Positions 46,618 to 59,100 of a stretch of DNA of 64,000 bases are shown piece after piece. The DNA lies in the NCBI GenBank assembly GCA_002081555.1, contig MZNV01001933.1, positions 1 through 64,000 of the forward strand, written 5' to 3'. The position numbers and the translations under genes were made by a program. This stretch comes from Protostelium mycophagum. Its lineage: Eukaryota; Evosea; Variosea; Protosteliida; Protosteliaceae. Below the pieces are notes generated by a model. That model ran no database searches. It was not told the DNA's origin and was given only the letters and a program-made list of their open reading frames with translations. Each line of letters begins with the position of its first letter. Positions within the stretch are counted from its first letter, which is position 1.

Positions 46618-49600
46618 TTACGTCTTTTTTATTGTCGGTGACCCAACAGTGAGACTTTTTTTCGGTGTCGTCGGCGTAGCCTTCACTGCCGTCTTTGTCT
46701 TCTCGGCTGTGACAGCTGCTTTCTTCTCACCACCTCCTGGCACGACGCTGTTCACTCTCGAGGCAAAGTTAAGAGAGCATATTGATTCAGGCGCATCTGC
46801 ACGTGACGGAGATACCTTCTGATGTTAAAATCATCAAGTTTGTCGGGCTCACTCACCTGTACAAACATGAGAACTTTTGAGTCTCCTCTCAGGCAATTTT
46901 GAAGGAGGAAGGTCAGTTTTGAGTTTCTGTACGGAACGTGGGATTTCTTCGTCCTCAAGGCAGAGATGACGTCACCCAAGGCAGAGAGTGACTGATTGAT
47001 GTGCTGTGTCTCCACCATTTGCTCTTTCATCGCGCCGCTGCGTGATAACCTCTCAGACCCTTTTCGCTTCAGAATTATATTCATTCAAGTATCTTCATTT
47101 TTACCAGCTAAATCAATTAAGGACAGCACTGATTTTGGATATGCTGACGCCTCAGTGCTTTGGTACATCGATATTCTTAATATAGCGTGTGATCTTGAAG
47201 AATCGTTGTTCATAAAGGTGGAAGCAACAGTTCTGTTCTGTTGTCCCTTTTCCATCACCGATACCACGTCTTCCATTGATCTCACCGTCTCCTCAGCTAG
47301 ACCTTGTACAGAAACATCTACATCAAGAATGAGAATTTTTCAGAATGAATAATCATGTACCTCCGTCTTCGGTGAGTCTCGCCTCCAAGTCCGATACACC
47401 AGAGAGTAGATCCCTTACTGTCTCGTTATAGATCTCCAACATGGATACTCTTAGCTCGATAATTGGTCCTCCTGGAATAATTCTCTCTCTCGCAACGACG
47501 AATACCTCTCGCAAGGCTCTCATGTTGATGCCTTGATCGGCCGCAGGTCCCATCATCGTGTAAGTTTTTCCAGAACCAGTCTGTCCATAGGCAAAGATGC
47601 AGACATTGTACCCGTCTATGAATGAGGTCATCAGTGGTTTCACATCAGTAAAGACGTCCTCTTGGCGGGATGCCACCCCAAATACTCGTTCAAATTCAAA
47701 CGATTTCTTGTCCTTTTCATCCGTGAGAAATTGACAGATACGATGAGACCCTACCTCTTTTCCACCCACAAACTGTGTCACTGTGAGCGAGTCCGATTGA
47801 GGGAAATCGATAGCCATCTTGTGATGATTTTCAATCTCGTCTTTGCTGAGAGGTCTGACTCTGCAATACACTCGGATGTTGCCCTTCAGTTCCTCCAATT
47901 GATTAAATAATGCCCTGCGTTTCGCTACTTCAGCACTATAACGGTCCACAGCCTTTTGTGCTTCGACTGATAACTCTTTGTGTTTCTCTAACACCTACGA
48001 TGAACTCAAAATAATGTTAAATATTTTTCACTTTTTGCACCTTGGTCATTCCTTCTTTAGAATCGGAGAGGGCCTTCTCCAAAGCACTCTTGCATTGCTC
48101 TCTCACAATCATTAAGGATTGAGATAGAGCTTTTATCTCTTTTCTGTACAATTCTACACCCTCCTGCAGTGATTCTGCTCTATTCTTCCACCTTTGATGA
48201 TGCGCCGTCTCTTTGATGAGCTTGCTTGATATCTTCTCCGAGATTTTAGTCAGTTCATCTGTTTTTGCTGCTAAGTTGCTGTACTCCTGTCGGCTAACTG
48301 CAAGTTTTTTCTTCTCCGACTCCAACTGAGAGAATCAACAGAATGGAAGATAAGAACGCTTGCCTCTTGAGAGATATTGTTCTTTTCGGATAGTACTTGT
48401 TGATGTTCTGAAGAGAGAGCCTCAAAGTCCACAGAGGCAGTGGTTAGTTTGTCTTGAATGTCTCTGATATCATCTTCCAATTCTTGTATTTTTCGGGAGT
48501 TCTCGTCTCTGTTGTACTCAGCATTTCGAAGTTGCTGTGTTGTGTTGGTGAGATTTTCGCTCAAGGCCTTCATATCGGTGCGAAATACGTTCAATTCCTC
48601 GTTGAAACGCTCAGCATCAATTTTAGATGTTTTTTTGATTCTGGCATTCTCTGCTTCCAGATTGATGTTTCGAGTCTCATAGTCTGTTGCTTTTGCCTTG
48701 TACTGATCGTGAGACACTTGTATTGTTGCACAACGGTGTGACAAAGAGGCAACCTAGTAATACTTTAATTCTATACATTCGTCTTGTTGTACTACCTTCT
48801 CAGCAACCTCTTCTTTCTCTTCCATGTGTCTTCTCTCCGTTTGAATGGCATCTTCTTCGTATGAAGTCGCTAATTGCTCCATTTTTGTTGAGAGATCTTT
48901 CAATTGTTGCTGCTCAGAAGCCAATTGCTCTTCTAAAGATTGGATCTGTCATTATGTTATAATGGAAAAAAATAATAGGCAAATAAATGGGCTTGCTGAC
49001 CTTTTCGTCTCTTTGTCTCAGTTGTAGAGTGACGTCCTCCAAATTTCTGCTGATATTTCCCACGTGATCCTCTGTCTCGCGATCTTTACTCTCTGTTTGA
49101 CCTTTATGTACATTCAATTTGTCTTGTAATAAACTGATTTCCCTCGTCTTAGACACTGACTCCTCCCTCAAATCTTCGATTTGCGCAGTAAACTCTTCTT
49201 GACGAAGCTTAAGCTCGTCTATTTGTTGGTTGGACTCCTCTTTCTGTTGCTCGTGAGCTTCGACTTGTATGTTCATCATTTGGATTTGGTTTTCTAAAGC
49301 GTTCTTCTTTTCCTCTATTTGTGTCGCGCGAGTTTGTGTCTCGTTTGTTTGAGATAAAAGTTGGTCTCTTTCTACAGTGAGGCTGCGCACTGTCTCCTTC
49401 AATGTAGCTGTGTCTTCCTCCGTTATCTTCTTAAAAACCGCAAATTCTGTCTGAATGGCTATGATTTCGGCATCGTTCTGGTCGGTGTTGGCATTCAAAG
49501 ATGTTATCTTTTTCTGTAATTCCGCATTTTTTTCTTGCTGTGAGTTCAATGACTTTTCACTTTCAAACAATGAAGATTTCAATGATCGATTCTCCTCGAT

Positions 49601-51198
49601 TCCTGCGTATCATCAATTTTTTCCTTACTCACGTTTTTACCTTCTGTCCAGCGCGTTTCCAACTTTTTGAATTGTTCGTTTGCGGAGTTCAATTGCTCTG
49701 TAAGATCACAAACCGTTCGTGTTAATTCTTCTCTTTCCTTCAAGACAGAATCACGATCTTCTTCAGTACCACCAGATCTACTCAACTGAACATGTTAACC
49801 GGTACATCGAGTGATCAACTGACCATTCCTATCTGTTGTATCCGAAGGGCTTTGTTCTCCTTCTCCAAAATCTCAACGTCAGATTTGTATTTCTCGATCT
49901 GTTCAGATTGCATCTTCATTTTCCACGTGAGGGTGGTCTTCTCTTCGTGTACAGAGGTAAGACTCTCTAGCTTCAGGTGAAGCCTTCTCTTATCATCCTC
50001 CAACTCGCTGATTTTATGCCGTTGCGTCTTTAGCTTCTCCTCTGCTTGCGCGACATCATATTCTGTCTCACTGCATCTGTCAGTGAAGAAAGATTTATTT
50101 CGATATCGAATGTGCCTAAATACCAAAAAATATGTTTCATCTGCTCACACTAAAGTTACACTTCCAGAGCTTTGTGTTCTGCTCCTCGGTGTCATCGTAT
50201 CCTTCCTTCGCAACTCAGCTTCCAAAGCGGCATTGGCCGTGATCATTTGGTGCAATTGCTCTTCTGTCATTTTCTTCTGCATGATTTCATCTTGTAGACG
50301 AATGAATTCTTCTGACATAAATCCCTCCAGCTCTTCCCCTTTACAACTGTACAAATCTAGATATCTTTTACTCTGCTCTGCAACTTGATCTAATCAAATT
50401 ATTAAGTGGAGTTATGACAACTGTGTGAACCTTTAAAGCTCGTGACTTGTGTCTCCAAGATCGAAATATGTGACTGTAAACCTCTACATTCCATTTGTAG
50501 ACTATCCACATTCTTCTGCAAAGATGCGTTTTGCGTCTCGGCCTGTCATGATGTTGACGCGAAGAAGAGGGAATATTTACCTTTCTCAACATGGATCTAA
50601 ATCGTTCAGATTGAAGCTGAAATTTTGCCTCTGCTCTTTCGCCTTCTGGCATTGATGACAGTGACATTTCTGATCGTGGTGACAGGGCTTCTGTTATTGA
50701 AAATAAAGGTGAGGCTGAATATGCAGATTCAAATGGTTTCCCCATAGAATCAGCTTTCAAAGTCAGTCTCATCATCACAGGCAGAGTGATCACTTACAGC
50801 GAGGACGAAGTCGTGGTACCGTGAGGCTGTGATGAAGCTCTTCATTTTCTGCTCTGAGTTCCTGTAGTAAGTGATCTTTAGAATCCGCTTGCTCTTTCAA
50901 CATTGCTCGAGTGTTTATCATCTCTGCCTTTAACCTCCCATTTTCTGTGTTTATCTGATGAATCTGATTTTTGGCATCCTTCAGTTCTGCTCGAAGTTCA
51001 CCTTGAGTAAGAATCAAAATTATTCTCATTCACATTCTTCTCACCCAAAGCGTCTTGATCTTCTGCTCTAAGCAAAGAAAGCTCCTTGATCTGTTCCAAT
51101 AATTCGTTCTCTGCCGAGGCCTTCGATTGCCTTGTGATCTCTCCACTACTATTAGTCCTTCGAAGGTTAGCCTCAGAAGCCCTCCGAAAGGCCTGCAT
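46618..51198 (-). CDS. kinesin-14, C-terminal motor
   Basis: A minus-end-directed microtubule motor. The motor lies at the C-terminus after the neck [16 protein letters not shown] (about 47.9 kb), the mark of kinesin-14. Motor motifs: P-loop [14 protein letters not shown] (about 47.56 kb), switch I NNDSSRSH (about 47.2 kb), switch II LIDLAGSE (split by an intron at about 47.09 kb), [14 protein letters not shown], and the final [21 protein letters not shown] short Lys/Thr-rich tail ends at 46,618. Upstream, 48.0-50.9 kb encodes some 900 residues of coiled coil, preceded by a Ser-rich N-terminus. The ATG at 51,198 gives [14 protein letters not shown]; earlier in-frame codons lack ATG. About 12 introns, mostly 40-60 nt. 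Expected to dimerise; spindle or cargo functions are possible. Confidence 0.92.
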
Positions 51199-51362
51199 GG
51201 CCGAAACGACTCGAACGTTACTTCTTTTGAAAGCGCGGGAAAATAAAACAGCCGATCTACACAACACGTGAGACTGTCAGTATTTCGCATAATCAAGAGA
51301 GAATTCGCAGAAAGAGCATCATTCACAAATGACATGAAGACAGAACTCAACAAACACACAAC
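51199..51362. promoter_or_regulatory. divergent promoter region
   Basis: About 165 bp lie between the start codons of the kinesin gene (minus) and the TTC38-like gene (plus). Both promoters must lie here. I see no distinct TATA element or repeated site. Confidence 0.45.
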
Positions 51363-53126
51363 ATGGTGAGGGTATCTGATCAATTTGGACTGGACATCAC
51401 CGCCACATCACCTGAGGTCGCTCAAATTTTGGACGGTCACACAAATGAGGTGCACCAGGTTTTCCATAGATGAATTGGATTGACATATAAGGTTATGAGG
51501 TATGGAAGAAACATGGAGGGACTATACAAGATGAAGGGCGAGAGTTCTGTTTTGACGGATGCATTGTGCGCTTTGGGACTGTCGCTCACAGCACCATATA
51601 ATCGCACAGAGGAAAACAATCAGCAAGCGAGAGATTATCTACGGAGAGCCAATGAACATTTGAATGAAAGCACCGACAGAGAGAAGTTGTACATAAAAGC
51701 GGCAGAGGTTTTATTTAAAGGGGATGCAGAGGCTTCCGTTCAATTGTTGGAAAATGTGAGTACGTCACCACTTCCAAATTTATTTACAAATGAAAAGGTT
51801 GTGGAATCCTGGCCACAAGATGTTTTTGCCGCCAAGTTGTGTCAAGAGCATTATTTTAACACAGGTATGAAGAATAGCCCATGTTTACAGTAAAAATCTG
51901 TACAGTAGACAATATTGAACTAGTATGTAACACAATCCAGGAGACAGCCAAGCTTTATTGAAAGTTGCTGAGAAGAGTCTGAAAGCAAACCCGGGTAATA
52001 CGTATATACACGGCATGACGGCGTTCGGATATGTTGAAAACGGGAGATTTAGGTACAAACACAAAACATTTTATTTTTATTCTTGTGGCCCTGGACAAAC
52101 TGAATCAAGCTCAAATCCTTCTAGTGATGCAGAGAGAGAAGCTTTAGAGGGAGATAGGTTGTCAAACGGTGAGGATGCTTGGGCACACCACGCATTCGCT
52201 CATGTGTGCGAGATGAACGGCAGACTCGAAGAAGGTGATTCTATATATAGATTGCCTTTCCAAATTGATATAAAAAGGGATTAGATTCATGGAAAAAAGA
52301 AGCAATCACTGGGACGGACTCTGCACCTTTATGTACGCACACAACTGGTGGCACACGTCATTGTTTTATTTGGATATGGAGGACTATAATTCTGCATTAT
52401 CTATATATGACGACCACTTGTGGAGCGACAGTAAAGACTCATCACAGGAACAAATTGGAGCCGTGTCATTTTTATGGAGGATGGAACTGAGGTAAATATT
52501 TTTTACGTTAACCATGTGTAGAGATATATTTTTACAAATTATGATATCTTATTAGCACAGGAATCAAAATGTGGGGGATAGATGGGACGAATTGACCGAC
52601 TATATCAGCCACAGAACAAAAGAACACATACAACCGTATATAGACATGCATTATGTGTACGCCCTTGCCAAATCAGGCAGGAAAGAGAGGGTATGTTTGA
52701 GGTAACGCTTGGAGGAGCTGACATCTATAGTTGGCAGAATTAATCGAAGATATTGAAGAGAGGAAACCTTATAAAGAACACACGCTGACCGTGCAGACAG
52801 CTATGGCATTAGCTGCACATGCTGAAGGAGATCACGAACTGTGCTATAATATATTGAAACCATCTAGAAGCCGTCTCAAGCTGGTACGATAAATATATGT
52901 CTTTGTTCTGAATAACATGTAGTTGGGAGGGAGTAATGCACAGCTTGATGTTTTAGATCAGACCCTGTTGGACAGCATGATGAAGACATCACGTTACAAT
53001 GAGGCTTGCAATGAATTGGGGTTGAGACTTCGTTGTAGACCGTCGACGAGTCACATAATCAGATCGATGGAAAAAGTGAGAGAGAATATCAATCACACGA
53101 GAACAGAGGAATGCAAGAGACATTAA
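51363..53126 (+). CDS. TTC38-like tetratricopeptide protein
   Basis: A TPR protein of the TTC38 family, whose biochemical role is unknown. It begins MVRVSDQFGLDITATSPEVA, like the family N-terminus, then helical repeats (ARDYLRRANEHLNESTDREK; KAAEVLFKGDAEASVQLLEN). The family-specific patch FMYAHNWWHTSLFYLDMEDY, followed by ALSIYDDHLW, is at about 52.3-52.4 kb, and QTLLDSMMKTSRYNEACNEL lies near the C-terminus. Introns are short, the first at about 51,435-51,480. Length (about 450 residues) fits the family. Confidence 0.88.
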
Positions 53127-53365
53127 TTCGAAATGTAATAAAAGTGGTCGTTTGATAAATGATTAATGCGAGCTTACATTCGTTGCGTTTATTTGCAATC
53201 AGTTTCATTTCGATGTTCGCTCCGATGCGGGCACGCAATTATGAAAGACAATCCAAAAATGCACCTGAGTTATGTTCTGTTGTTATCTTTCGGTTTTTCT
53301 ACCATCGCAATTCGATATAACGGATGAGAGCTGAGGCTATCAATCATCATTTGTTCAGACATCAC

Positions 53366-53638
53366 TCACCATATGTGACTCTCTTCTTGTCTTGGAGTGT
53401 GAGAATGTTCTATAGAAGCAAGTTTCTTTCCGAGTGGAGGACTTGCGCGCAATGGCGGACTTGGCGGAAAGCTGCTGGTAAGTGAAGCTGATCTGCCTGG
53501 ACGAAATTCTGGGTTTCTTGGGGTTCGATTTGGTGAGGATTCCTCTTCACTGCTAATGGAAGAAGCTCTCGATCTCCCCGAATAATCAAATTGTTGAGTT
53601 GAAGCCTTCCTCTCTAAAGGCGGAAGCCTCGTGCTCAT
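53366..53638 (-). CDS. small Ser/Arg/Pro-rich protein
   Basis: Intronless, 90 residues, ATG at 53,638. Entirely disordered, with many Ser-Pro and Arg-x-x-Ser sites (YSGRSRASSISSEEESSPNR) that look like kinase targets. No domain. It lies about 175 bp downstream of the glutaryl-CoA dehydrogenase stop on the same strand, so it may be a separate small gene or part of a transcript I cannot see. Confidence 0.4.
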   Translation of the reverse strand: MSTRLPPLERKASTQQFDYSGRSRASSISSEEESSPNRTPRNPEFRPGRSASLTSSFPPSPPLRASPPLGKKLASIEHSHTPRQEESHIW

Positions 53639-53812
53639 CTCGAAGTGATGTGGCGACTTATGGAACGATTTGCGGATTTACAATGGCTTCTTACGAAAAA
53701 TGACCAAAGGCTGGATCCAGCCATGATTTTTGGAATGTTCTTGTCAATTTCGCAGGGTAAAAGGTCCTTTCTGGACCAACAGAGATGGTTAATCGATCAA
53801 ACTGCGAGAGAT

Positions 53813-55462
53813 TTATATTTGGCCCGTCTTGGGTGGCTGAACAGCTGGTTTCGCTGGGGTGGCGGTGAAGGCTTGAAGTCCAGTTATTGCTCTTCCCAAG
53901 ATGAGTGAGTGTATACTTCTAGTTCCTTCGTATGTGATCACAGCTTCCAAATTCATCACGTGTCTATGAGGGTCAGCACGTACAAATCAATCTGACGAAA
54001 ACGAACCTGATGATGTGGTATTCATCAGAAATTCCATTACCACCGAGAATATCACGGGCTTGTCTGGCGATAGCGATTGCCTTGTCACAAGAATTTCTCT
54101 TGATCATCGACACCATCTCGGGTGCCAGCAGTCCTTCGTCCTTGAGTCTTCCCACTCTGAGACAAGCTTGTAATCCCAGCGCGATGTCTGTGCTCATATC
54201 TGCAAAATCCTGATCTTGTCAGAATCCGTGATGAGAAAGGCTCATCACCTTCTGTATGAGTTGGTATGAGGCAAGTGGCGCGCCGAATTGTTGGCGGTCG
54301 AGTGCGTATTGACGTGCAGCGTGGAAACAGAATTCTGCCGCACCGAGTGTACCCCAGGCAATACCGTATCTGGCATCTTGTTAGAGAGGATGAGATGAAG
54401 AGGTGAGGTACCTGGCGTTATTGAGGCAACCAAAAGGACCCTTCAACCCCTTGGAAAATGTCAACAATTTTCATTTGAAATCAAATCGACATTTACCTTG
54501 ACATTTGGTAACAAATTGGAGGCAGGGACTTCCACATCATCCATCTGTATCATTCCAGTGATGGAGGCTCTTAACGAGAATTTACCATCGATTTTTGGAG
54601 CGCTCAACCCTTTCATTCCCTGTCGACATCAGCTCAGCTTCATGTTGAATTTGTACCTTTTCTAAAATGAAACCTCTGATATCCCCAGCATCATCTTTCG
54701 CCCATACAATGAATATGTCCGCGATAGGTGAGTTGGTGATCCAAGTCTTCGAACCGTTGAGAATATAATTATCTCCAACTTTTCTCGCACGCGTCTGCAT
54801 GTTTCCTGGATCTGATCCTTGGTTGGGCTCTGTCAAACCGAAGCACCCAACTAAGCGTCCAGCGGCGAGCTCTGGGAGGTATTTATTCTTTTGTTCTTCT
54901 GTACCATATGCAGAGATAGGGTACATCACCAGAGAAGATTGTACACTCATGGCAGAGCGGTAACCACTGTCCACTCTAAAGACGACTCAATTTCGTTTAA
55001 AAAGATGATGATCACCTCTCTACTTCTCTGGCGATCAGACCGTATGAGACCGAAGAGACGCCTGGGCAGTCGTAACCTTTGATGGTGGCTCCCAAAAGGC
55101 CTCTCTCTCCCATCTCCGTGATGATGGAACGGTCAAAATGCTCATTTCTGTTCGCCTCTATAATTCTGGGCATCAAATGTTCTTGGCAATAGTTGTGGAC
55201 CTTCTTGATTGAGAATGACGAAAAGGGAATGGCTTACCTCTTGTTGTATCACTTGTTCTTCTTCTGTAAGTTGGCTTTGAAGGTTGAAAGGATCTTTCCA
55301 ATCATAAACAACTGTAAGGATCAGATTTAGCACTTGCGGTTGCTAACCTTTTGCTGGGGTGGCCATTGTTCTCTTTGGAATTAATGTCTTCATAGAAGCG
55401 TTTAACCGGAGTGGACGAACCCCTGAGCCCACATTGGGAAGGAAGCAACGGATGTTCTTCAT
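53813..55462 (-). CDS. GCDH: glutaryl-CoA dehydrogenase, mitochondrial
   Basis: A matrix flavoenzyme of the acyl-CoA dehydrogenase family that oxidises and decarboxylates glutaryl-CoA to crotonyl-CoA in lysine and tryptophan breakdown. The Arg-rich N-terminus ([12 protein letters not shown]) is a presequence. Family features in order: [80 protein letters not shown], then [20 protein letters not shown] and [18 protein letters not shown], in which the Glu of YEGT is the catalytic base of GCDH. Nine or so short introns. The end is a short Pro/Lys tail at 53,813. Confidence 0.93.
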
Positions 55463-55593
55463 GTTTGTCGTGATACGAAATGAAAATACAAACCCAAAAT
55501 CGGCGCATTGTAAAGCGAGACTGTGACACGTAAAATAAATCACAAGGAAAGCGAACAACAGAGAAGCACGAGGGAGCGCCAGACTGGAACGCC

Positions 55594-55898
55594 ATGGCAC
55601 AGCAGATAACCATTTTTGTGATGGAGATAAAATTTTGTGAGCCGTTCGTTGTCTGTAAAGATTTATTGCAGGGAACTGAAACGTATCATTTGTGACTCTG
55701 AGAGAAGCCTGCAAACGCTATCAAAATGTGGGTATACCCACATATTCAGGTCGTGGCAAGTTGTCGGGACATGTAGGAGGAAATATACCCAAAGAATACC
55801 TTGCATTTTTGTTTGGATTGGGCGGAGTGAAGGTTACGCATGGCAGAATAACCCCTGGAAGCAGAACAATAAGCGTCTCTTGTGATCAGAAAAAGTAG
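55594..55898 (+). CDS. possible small protein with a frame break
   Basis: Two frames with good protein character lie end to end: MAQQITIFVMEIKFCEPFVV...LLQGTETYHL and then TLREACKRYQNVGIPTYSG through HVGGNIPKEYLAFLFGL to a stop at 55,898. They meet at CATTTGTGACT, where one extra base would join them; no normal-sized intron fits. Either one base is missing in this sequence, or only one part is real. The second part resembles a short helix-turn-helix such as SAP, weakly. It starts divergently, about 130 bp from the GCDH start. Confidence 0.35.
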
Positions 55899-56174
55899 TG
55901 GAAAGTGTGGCAGGAATCAAAAGTGTTGTGAACACCGTTAAGAACCGGTTTCATATAGGGAATTAATTCCACCTCTCAGCCTGTATGTACGTTGTTAGCT
56001 TTGAACAAATATCAGCCCTACAATTTGAGTCAATGACAAATGCAAGCATACAGACAGGAATCAAAAAGGCCCACGAATCCCTTGAGGATTATTTGAACAA
56101 GCAGAAGCACGAATAGGATACCATCTTGGTGTTTAACCTTGAACATTATGAACGCCTCGCCGAGCACAATATAT

Positions 56175-59100
56175 TTATTTAGCTTGTAGTTGTCGCTTCA
56201 TTTCGTTGATCTTTCGCCACTCCTCCTCAATTTTATCTTTTTCAAACGATAGCTCCCTCTCCACCTCCTTCACTTCTTCGTCGAATTTTTTGACCGCCTC
56301 ATTGTGGTTTCTGGCTGCCACTCTGAGCCGTTGTTTGTCGCGTGCTAATTTTTCTTCTTTCTCTCTAACATCATCCAAAATTCCATTCAGTGCTTCCTCC
56401 TATTTTATTCATTAAAGAGTTTCACAAAACGTAACAAAAATTATTCCATCATGAAACTGAAATCTAACCTCCTCCAATTTTTCGAGTTTCCATTTACTTC
56501 TCTCTTCTTCGAGTTCTTGCCTCTGTTTATCTAATTGTGCTCTCTCTTGATCTAATCCCCTCCTCTTGTCGAATATCTCCCCAGGCTCTTCTCTGTGCGA
56601 CTGTCATCACCATGTCTCATTTCACACAAGATGTATTTTTCCCAAAATCATTATGCCAGCGCAGCTCTGCTACAGCTCAGGCCTGTTTGTGGTCTCACCG
56701 CAAGAACTTCTCAGAAAAGAAATAGAGATGTGCACCTGATGAGAATGGTGTGCCACCGATCATCGAGCTGTCTTCTGAGCTGTCGAAGTCTCTCCGTCTG
56801 TTCTTCTTGAGCCAATTCCCGCCTCCTTCTCTCTGCTGTCCTCGCTTTCATCTCTTCGCGCAAAATGGCTCTGGCATGTTCTATCTCATTAAAAGATTCG
56901 TCAGCAACACGCGCATTCTCTAAAGCTTCTGACTCTACTGCCGCCCATTGTTCTTGCAGCAGATGCTGATACTAAGTTAGATTTCCGGGAGATTTCACGG
57001 AGATTACCTTCTCTTCTTCGATACGTTTGCGTTCTTGTTCTATTCCCTTTGCGGTAGATAGAATGGCTTTGGTTTTCACTTCTGTCTTTAACTTGACCAC
57101 TTGTTCGTCCCTCTTCTTCAGTTCGTTCTGAAGGTGTTCCACTTCGACTTCCAACTCTTCCTGGCTCATTACTGAACTATTGGAAGGCCTTGATGTCATC
57201 CTGTGAAAAGATCAATTACACCGTTGTAGATCGTCGTTTTTTGTCGTCATAAAAGACATACGGGTTCAAATATTCGGGCAGAGAGGTCTGTTGTGCAGTT
57301 TCCACTGTTGAAGATTCTGAATTCTTCTTTGCGTTTGTCTCAAAATATCCTGATGTCTGGCTTGTTGATGTGGTTGTTGTAGATGAACAATCCACACCCG
57401 AGGCCACGCTGAAATTCGGCTTTTCTGAGGTCTCCGGACTCGTCACACACCCCGTCTACAACGATTAATCTCGCAAAATTCACGGAAAATGATCACATTG
57501 TGCGGGGGTGAAATACCAGTCTCTGTCTTCTCTGCACCATAACTCGCTCTCCTGCTGCTTGTTGTAGACGTATTGGCTGAGCCTGAGCTCATCCTCTCTT
57601 TCTTCTCTTTTTTGTTTTTCTTCTCTTTCTTCTCTTTTCCCTCTTTATATTCCTCAGTATTTTCCTTTTCCGTAAATATTTGGTCACCTTTTGATTTTTC
57701 CTTCTTTTTTTCAGGCTTTTCGGGTGTGCTTTCTGTTGAAATCGTCGTGACAGTCTTCTTTTCTTGGCGGTTGAAATCTGCCATGGACACGGGGTGTTCC
57801 TACAAAATTTAAAAAAAAATGGACATGTTCAACAAACCTGTGCGTGTACTGGCGCCGTTTGCTCTTCCTTTTTTGTTTTCCCGAAGATAGATCGGAATTT
57901 CCCGGGTTTTTTCGACCCAGCATTGTTCGAGCCGAAAGTTTGTAGCGTAGGTAACGTCGGTGATGTCGCAATGTTTATGTCCTCCTCGGACGCGGTTGTC
58001 CCCGTGAGCTTGCGGGATGGAATCCTGGCAGGTGTCAGATCTGTAGATTAAGACCTACATTATTACGTGTGGGCAGAGATGGAATCTTCCGTAGATCTAT
58101 TTCTGCTGGGTGTGTCTCTTAGCGAAGAAACCGTCTGACCAAAAGCTGCAACAGTAAAAATAGCAGATAGATCTTGGTTCTTCCTGTCAATGATCAGCGT
58201 TGTGGTGGTCATAATTATTGTACTGACTGGCTGTTAGATTGGGCGAGATTAAATGTATGCGCCTTTCTGAGCCTGTGCAGTTGAATGATACTCTCGAATA
58301 AAACGCCCAGGGAGGATGTGTCATTTGTAGACGTCTCAAAGTATCCAACAGCATGGATTTCTGCTGCCAGATTCTCTCCCTGTCAAAAGTTATAATTGAT
58401 TTACAACGTTGTAGACCTCACCTGTGCTTTTGTGACGTAATCTTTACCCTCTGGTTCAGCATCTCTTACATCTGCTTTAGAACCGACGAGAACAACCGGG
58501 ACCTTTCCATGTGAGATTCTACACCGTTGTAGAACAAACTTACTTGCGGTTGGTTGAATTCAATTTCTTCGTGCCATTCGTAAACAGCATTCACGAAAGA
58601 ACTCCTGTCAGTCACAGAGAACATCAATACAAAGACATCACACATCTGTTATTCTTCAGAAGAGTATAGAGTGTATGGAGAGTATAGAGATGGAAATAGT
58701 CACCTTGTAGTTAAGAATACGGAAACGCGCGAAGCTGGGATTGGATTCAGTATCGACGAGATTGATTTGGGCGGGCTCGGCATCTACAACCATATCGGGT
58801 ATATTGAATGTTCTGAATTTCTTCTCTGCTTCGTCCATGGACTCTTCCTCCATCAAACTTGTAGCTCCCATCTAGAAATTTCAGTCAAATTTCGCAGAAT
58901 ATTCAGTGAAGATTCATTGAATCTCAGTACATTTGGGGATTTTAACAAATTATTTAAATCCAAAATTGAAAAGGACTACCTCCAATGCAAAGGTGGTGAG
59001 CAGAGATGTTTTTCCGACCTGAATTTCGTTCAATCGTTCACCATCTACAACGAGACTGTACCTGGGGGTCACCAACTACAACGACATTTATATTATCGTC

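Noticed and set aside
53645-53908. 87-codon plus-strand ORF
   Set aside because: It overlaps the last exon of glutaryl-CoA dehydrogenase on the other strand, which is clearly coding up to 53,813.
57210-57245. possible 21-nt intron (gtgtaattgatcttttcacag)
   Set aside because: Using it gives an early stop. A gtatgt donor further upstream gives a 65-nt intron that joins LPEYLNP to MTSRPSNSS in phase.
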